From an uncultured Faecalibacterium sp. (lineage in GTDB: Bacteria > Bacillota > Clostridia > Oscillospirales > Ruminococcaceae), in NCBI GenBank assembly GCA_934503275.1, contig CAKSVD010000008.1, forward strand, positions 16,365 through 80,364: 64,000 bases of DNA, given 5' to 3'. The position numbers were made by a program, and so were the translations under genes. The notes beneath the pieces were generated by a model. That model was not told where the DNA came from. It made no database searches and was given only the letters and a program-made list of their open reading frames with translations. This document shows positions 60,407 to 64,000 of this stretch, in pieces (position 1 is the first letter of the stretch; each line of letters opens with the position of its first letter).

Positions 60407-61282
60407 TTAACCGGTCACGGTCTCCCCGGCAGCAATGCGCTGCAAAACGGCTACCGCGTCCTCCAGACACAGGCCGCTCTGGTTGAGCAGGGCGGCGTTT
60501 TCCGGGCCAACATAGCGCCAGTGCCACGGCTCGTAGGTAATGCCGGTCACGCTTTCGGCCTCCTTGGGGTAGCGCAGGATAAAGCCGTACTGCTCCGCGT
60601 TCTCGCACAGCCAGCGGAAAGCGGCAGTGTCGGCAAAGCCGGTGTCAAGGGTGGTGTGCTCCGGGCTGTTCAGGTCGGCGGCAAGGCCGCAGTTGTGCTC
60701 GGAGCAGCCCGGCGGGTTCACGATGGCAGCGGCCTTTTCCCGGGCGGCGGCTTCGCTCAGGCCCTTATTGCGGTAGTACTGGGTCTTGTCATTGTACAGC
60801 TTTTTCTGGTAGCTGACGCTGCGGTAGCCGCTTTGCATCCGCACATCCACGCCGTCCTTGGCGGCAGCGGCCTGCATGGAGAGAAAGGCGTTGGCGGCTT
60901 CGGTCTGCAAGGTCTTGTTGATGGCGGTGGCCGAGCCGCATTCCTTGGTCTCGACGGGGTAGTCCTCCGTTATCGGGTGGGTGCGGTTGACAAGGATCAT
61001 GCGGGGGTCATCCAGCAGCGCCTGCGCCTGTGTGGCGGTAAGGACGCTCTGCTGCGCGCCGTTCTCGGCGGGCTGCTGCACCGGCGTGTCGGGCAGGGTG
61101 CTTGCAGCCTGCACAAGGCTCTCCGCAGGCTGTTCAAGGCTCTCGGCGGGCAGCTCCGGCAGCTGCGGCACCGCAGCCTTGCGGGTGCAGGCGTAGGCGG
61201 TGCCGCCCGCCACAAAGCAGACCAGCGCCGTCAGGCAGAGCAGGCGGCGGGCATGATGTTTACGGGGATGGGAAGAACGCAT
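60407..61282 (-). CDS. D-Ala-D-Ala carboxypeptidase, VanY/M15B family
   Basis: 291 residues: N-terminal signal anchor (about 12-32), a Pro/Glu/Ala linker to about 78, and a zinc peptidase domain. SGYRSVSYQ at 151-159, zinc ligands His196 and Asp203 in SEHNCGLAADL, and catalytic Glu251 with His254 in EPWHWRYVG. Trims the terminal D-Ala of peptidoglycan stem peptides; this is a general wall-remodelling enzyme, and no vanHAX resistance genes are near. Divergent from the spoVA genes. Confidence 0.92.
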   Translation of the reverse strand: MRSSHPRKHHARRLLCLTALVCFVAGGTAYACTRKAAVPQLPELPAESLEQPAESLVQAASTLPDTPVQQPAENGAQQSVLTATQAQALLDDPRMILVNRTHPITEDYPVETKECGSATAINKTLQTEAANAFLSMQAAAAKDGVDVRMQSGYRSVSYQKKLYNDKTQYYRNKGLSEAAAREKAAAIVNPPGCSEHNCGLAADLNSPEHTTLDTGFADTAAFRWLCENAEQYGFILRYPKEAESVTGITYEPWHWRYVGPENAALLNQSGLCLEDAVAVLQRIAAGETVTG

Positions 61283-61360
61283 AGACTATACCTTCTTTCA
61301 CAAAAAAGGATAAGCACCCGCCGCCCCGGGCAGACTATCCACAAAAGGGGGCGCGGGAAG

Positions 61361-61810
61361 ATGAAGATGACAGCGCAGGAATACGCACGGCGGGTACAAA
61401 AGGCCGGGCCGCACTCGCCGCTTTTGGCAGACTGCCTTTGGGCGTTCTGCGTGGGCGGCGGCATCTGCCTGCTGGGCGAGGGGCTGCGGCAGCTGTTTTT
61501 GCGGCAGGGCGCGGACGCCGAGGCGGCGGGCACCCTGACCAGCTGCACTTTGATCTTGCTCTCGGCGGTGCTGACCACGCTGGGCTGGTACCAGAAGCTG
61601 GCAGCAAAGGCCGGGGCGGGGTCGCTGGTGCCCATCACCGGCTTTGCCAACGCGGTGGTCAGTGCGGCCATCGAGTTCAAAGCCGAGGGACGGGTGCCGG
61701 GTACGGGAGCCAAGATGTTCCTCATTGCCGGGCCGGTCATCGTGTACGGCACGCTGGCGGCGGTGGTGTACGGTGCGGTGCTGTGGCTGCTGGGGGCTTC
61801 TGCTTTATAA
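61361..61810 (+). CDS. spoVAC: stage V sporulation protein AC
   Basis: 149 residues, four or five hydrophobic spans. The N-terminal cytosolic segment AQEYARRVQKAGPHSPLLADCLWAF matches the family in its parts (YARRVQKAGPHSPLL), and GGGICLLGEGLRQLF and PITGFANAVVSAAIEFKAEG are SpoVAC hallmarks. In spore formers it is part of the dipicolinate channel. GGGGGCGCGGGAAG stands before the ATG. First of three adjacent spoVA genes. Confidence 0.9.
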   Translation: MKMTAQEYARRVQKAGPHSPLLADCLWAFCVGGGICLLGEGLRQLFLRQGADAEAAGTLTSCTLILLSAVLTTLGWYQKLAAKAGAGSLVPITGFANAVVSAAIEFKAEGRVPGTGAKMFLIAGPVIVYGTLAAVVYGAVLWLLGASAL

Positions 61811-61898
61811 TACGGAACAGCCCCGCCGGATATTGCAGTGCCACAGCACCAGTATAGCACGTTCCGGGGCATTTTTTGCAGAAAAGGAGAAATTTTTT

Positions 61899-62915
61899 AT
61901 GACAGAGCGCCGGGGCGATACCCTGTTGTTCCATACCCCGCCGGTCATCGCCGCACAGGCGGCGGTGGGCGGCAAAAAGGAGAGCGAAGGCCCGCTGGCT
62001 GCGGGCTTTGACGAACTGACCACCGACAACCGGCTGGGACAGAGCAGTTGGGAGGCCGCCGAAAAGCAATTGCAGCTGCGGGCGGCGCGGCTCTGCCTGC
62101 AAAAGGCGGCTCTGCCCGCCGAGCGGGTAGACCTTGCACTGGCGGGGGACTTACAGGCGCAGTGCACCGCCTCCGGCTATGCGCTGCGGGAACTGGGCGT
62201 GCCCTTTGCGGGGCTGTTCGGGGCGTGCAGCACCATGGCCGAGGCGCTGGCACTGGGCGCAGCACTGTGCAGCAGCGGGGCGGCGCAGAACCTGCTGGCT
62301 ATGACCTCCAGCCATTTCTGCGCGGCAGAGCGTCAGTTCCGCACCCCGCTGAGTTACGGCGCGGTGCGCACCCCTACCGCGCAGTGGACGGCCACCGCCG
62401 CCGGGTGCTGTCTGCTGCGCCCGGCAGGGCAGGGGGTGGGCATTGCCGCCGCCACGCTTGGCAGGGTGCAGGACTATAACATCAAGGATATCAACAACAT
62501 GGGCGCAGCCATGGCCCCGGCAGCAGCCGCCACGCTGCTGCACTATCTTGCCGATACCCGTGCGGAGCTGCGGGATTTCGACTGCATCTATACCGGCGAC
62601 CTTGGGCTGGTGGGCAGTCAGATGCTGCGGGAACTGCTGGCGGCAGAGGGCCTGCTGCTGAAAAACCACGCGGACTGCGGCTGTCTGCTCTACGATGCCG
62701 GGGAGCAGCGGGTAAAAAGCGGCGGCTCGGGTGCGGGCTGCTGCGCCGCCGTGCTCTGCGCGCATATCCTGCCAAAGCTGTTGCGCCGCGGCAGCCGCCG
62801 GGTGCTGTTCATCGCCACCGGGGCGCTGATGAGCCAGACTACTTTTTTGCAGAAGGAGAGCATCCCGGCGGTGGCGCATTTGGTAGAGCTGACCGCGCCG
62901 GAAAAGGAGAACTGA
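61899..62915 (+). CDS. spoVAD: stage V sporulation protein AD
   Basis: 338 residues with a thiolase-like fold. TTDNRLGQSSWEAAE, LFGACSTMAEALALGA, and NIKDINNMGAAMAPAAAATL are conserved SpoVAD segments. In Bacillus SpoVAD binds dipicolinic acid for uptake into the forespore. AAAAGGAGA precedes the ATG at 61899; a longer in-frame extension overlaps spoVAC and is rejected. Confidence 0.93.
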   Translation: MTERRGDTLLFHTPPVIAAQAAVGGKKESEGPLAAGFDELTTDNRLGQSSWEAAEKQLQLRAARLCLQKAALPAERVDLALAGDLQAQCTASGYALRELGVPFAGLFGACSTMAEALALGAALCSSGAAQNLLAMTSSHFCAAERQFRTPLSYGAVRTPTAQWTATAAGCCLLRPAGQGVGIAAATLGRVQDYNIKDINNMGAAMAPAAAATLLHYLADTRAELRDFDCIYTGDLGLVGSQMLRELLAAEGLLLKNHADCGCLLYDAGEQRVKSGGSGAGCCAAVLCAHILPKLLRRGSRRVLFIATGALMSQTTFLQKESIPAVAHLVELTAPEKEN

Positions 62916-62916
62916 A

Positions 62917-63273
62917 ATGAACTATCTGTGGGCATTTTTAGTGGGCGGTGTCCTCTGCGCGGTGGGGCAGCTGTTCATCGACCTGACAAAGCTTACCCCG
63001 GCACGCATCCTGACCGGCTATGTGGTGGCGGGGGTAGTGCTCTCGGCAGCGGGGCTGTATGCGCCGCTGGCAGAGTTTGCTGGTGCGGGGGCGAGCGTGC
63101 CGCTGCTGGGCTTCGGGCATCTGCTGGCAAAGGGGGTGCGCACTGCCGTGGCGGAAAAGGGTGCCATCGGCATCCTGACCGGCGGGCTGACCGCTGCCTC
63201 TGCGGGTGTCACCGCAAGCCTTGTCTGCGGCGTGGTGTGCAGCCTTGTGGGCAAAAGCCACGACCAAAACTGA
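62917..63273 (+). CDS. spoVAE: stage V sporulation protein AE
   Basis: 118 residues, three or four spans. WAFLVGGVLCAVGQLFIDLTKLTPARILT and GFGHLLAKGV, seen as VGGVLCAVGQLFIDLTKLTP, are the SpoVAEb signature. It starts one base after the spoVAD stop and completes the AC-AD-AE trio, the minimum set conserved in spore formers. No spoVAA, AB or AF seen. Confidence 0.9.
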   Translation: MNYLWAFLVGGVLCAVGQLFIDLTKLTPARILTGYVVAGVVLSAAGLYAPLAEFAGAGASVPLLGFGHLLAKGVRTAVAEKGAIGILTGGLTAASAGVTASLVCGVVCSLVGKSHDQN

Positions 63274-63305
63274 ATAATGGATTGCATTTGCGGCTTGCGT
63301 GAAAT

Positions 63306-63446
63306 CACCCCTCATCCGTCATTGCTGACGCACTGACACCTTCCCCCCAAGGGGGGAAGGCTTCAGTGCCAGCGGGAAACCTTGCGATATAGCAAAAGGC
63401 TTCCCCCGGTCGGGGGAAGCTGTCACCGCAGGTGACTGATGAGGGC
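63306..63446. repeat. F1-like palindromic repeat
   Basis: CCCCTCATCCGTCATTGC...GCACTGACACC, CCTTCCCCCCAAGGGGGGAAGG, then CTTCCCCCGGTCGGGGGAAG, CTGTCACCGCAGGTGACTGATGAGGGCGC in parts (TCACCGCAGGTGA, TGATGAGGGCG). The GATGAGGG variant of F1, downstream of spoVAE. Confidence 0.75.
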
Positions 63447-63550
63447 GCGTGCAAGCGGCGGCTTGCGGGAAAGTACTGCTTGTCTGCGCTGCTTCGCCAT
63501 ATTTTGCGCCCGGCGGCTGGTAAACTGGGGGCAAAACGGAGGTGAGGCGC

Positions 63551-63802
63551 ATGAAACACAGCGGGCAGACCGTATTGTGGGAACTGTGGGCGGCGCTGTG
63601 CCTGTGCACGGCGCTGGTGCTGCCGCCCGGCAGCCCGTGGCTGCACGAACCCGCACTTTTGTGGCCGGGGCTTTCGCTGGCGGTGCTTGTGCCCGCAGCG
63701 TGGGCGGCGTGGTGGATGGCACTGCCGCCGCAGACGTTGCCGCCGGAGCAGCTGCTGGAGCCGGTGCAGCGGCAAAGCCTTGCCGCGCTGTGTGAGACAT
63801 AA
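63551..63802 (+). CDS. small hypothetical membrane protein
   Basis: 83 residues. Two short hydrophobic stretches (LWAALCLCTALVLPP and LSLAVLVPAAWAAWWMALPP) rich in Trp suggest a membrane hairpin; the C terminus PPEQLLEPVQRQSLAALCET is amphipathic. The ATG at 63551 lies 8 bases after GGAGG, so the GTG at 63542 is rejected. No family recognised. Confidence 0.55.
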   Translation: MKHSGQTVLWELWAALCLCTALVLPPGSPWLHEPALLWPGLSLAVLVPAAWAAWWMALPPQTLPPEQLLEPVQRQSLAALCET

Positions 63803-63815
63803 CGGCGGAAAAAAC

Positions 63816-63853
63816 AAAAACCCCTGTGCCGGGTACCCGGTACAGAGGTTTTG
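63816..63853 (-). terminator. rpsT terminator
   Basis: CAAAACCTCTGT-CCGGGTACCCGG-CACAGGGGTTTTTG in parts: outer AAAACC/GGTTTT, CTGT/ACAG and the GC-rich self-paired centre CCGGGTACCCGG. On the minus strand it is followed by TTTTTGTTTTTTCC. Convergent small gene ends at 63802. Confidence 0.85.
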
Positions 63854-63874
63854 TTCGTCAATCAAACTGCGCGA

Positions 63875-64000
63875 TCAAGCGTTCTTGTTAGCACGCTTTG
63901 CCATGCGGCTGATCTTGCGGCTGGCGGTGTTCTTTTTGATGACACCCTTAGCGCGAGCCTTGTCGATCGCGGAAACAGCAGCCAGGACGGTTGCGTCCTT
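63875..64000 (-). CDS. rpsT: 30S ribosomal protein S20, C-terminal part (5' end outside window)
   Basis: The last 41 codons plus stop are visible on the minus strand: LAAVSAIDKARAKGVIKKNT, ASRKISRMAKRANKNA. This matches the helical, lysine-rich C terminus of bS20 (AISAIDKAA.KG.IHKN.AARKKSRL). The start lies beyond base 64000. Confidence 0.93.
   Translation of the reverse strand, partial: KDATVLAAVSAIDKARAKGVIKKNTASRKISRMAKRANKNA

Noticed and set aside
60407..61282. Vancomycin-resistance gene cluster
   Set aside because: The VanY-like peptidase stands alone; vanH, vanA/B-type ligase and vanX are absent.

Overview
The window looks like chromosome of a GC-rich Clostridia member, most probably Faecalibacterium (inference). 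Reasons: Gram-positive gene content (MurQ/MurP/MupG, HrcA-GrpE-DnaK with CIRCE, SpoVT, SpoVAC-AD-AE), strong AGGAGG ribosome sites, many ATGA stop/start overlaps, and dispersed palindromic intergenic repeats. No rRNA, tRNA, prophage, CRISPR array or insertion-sequence transposase was seen.

Layout. 1-3228: MurNAc uptake and catabolism (murQ-murP-mupG). 3471-4850: MATE exporter. 5166-13718: complete minus-strand histidine operon, hisZG (fused)-hisD-hisC-hisB-hisH-hisA-hisF-hisIE-hisJ, with a palindromic operator inside its promoter spacer. 14082-17659: EamA protein, MarR regulator, NhaC antiporter, a small protein, a hot-dog thioesterase and a 166-nt palindrome. 18482-21299: metal-efflux operon (ArsR sensor, small HMA protein, P-type ATPase). 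21360-23188: mtnN and ychF. 23526-30411: an accessory surface-protein locus made of two tandem units, each promoter - c-di-GMP-I riboswitch - terminator - membrane-anchored protein - secreted beta-sandwich protein, then a 1121-residue adhesin-like protein. 30626-32853: two-component system. 33360-37506: rpe, an orphan RnfD-RnfE-RnfA set and a glycoside-hydrolase-like protein. 37539-41591: DUF1015, DEAD-box helicase, RlmA. 41648-49771: second MATE exporter, ECF vitamin transporter divergent from a MocR regulator that lacks the PLP lysine, LCP-like protein, AGCS symporter, flavoprotein. 49928-55812: spoVT, hrcA-grpE-dnaK, dnaJ. 55963-56718: two paralogous double-glycine-leader peptides. 56942-60265: DHHW/MBOAT/DUF4358 surface O-acetylation set. 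60407-64000: VanY-like peptidase, spoVAC-spoVAD-spoVAE, a small membrane protein and the end of rpsT.

Two repeat families run through the intergenic space. F1 is a nested-palindrome element with CCCTCTC...GAGAGGG ends; it sits between his genes, beside several stop codons and at the junction of the tandem duplication. F2 has conserved flanks around a stem whose sequence changes from copy to copy while remaining paired and closed by a cUGCGg tetraloop followed by TTTTC; it looks like a portable intrinsic terminator.

How it fits together. Cell-wall recycling and biosynthesis genes form the core backbone. The accessory parts most likely to hold new biology are the c-di-GMP-switched tandem surface-protein locus, the double-glycine peptide pair, the F2 terminator family and the orphan Rnf set. 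Frames, motifs and palindromes were read directly; functions rest on family resemblance recognised by eye, without database searches.
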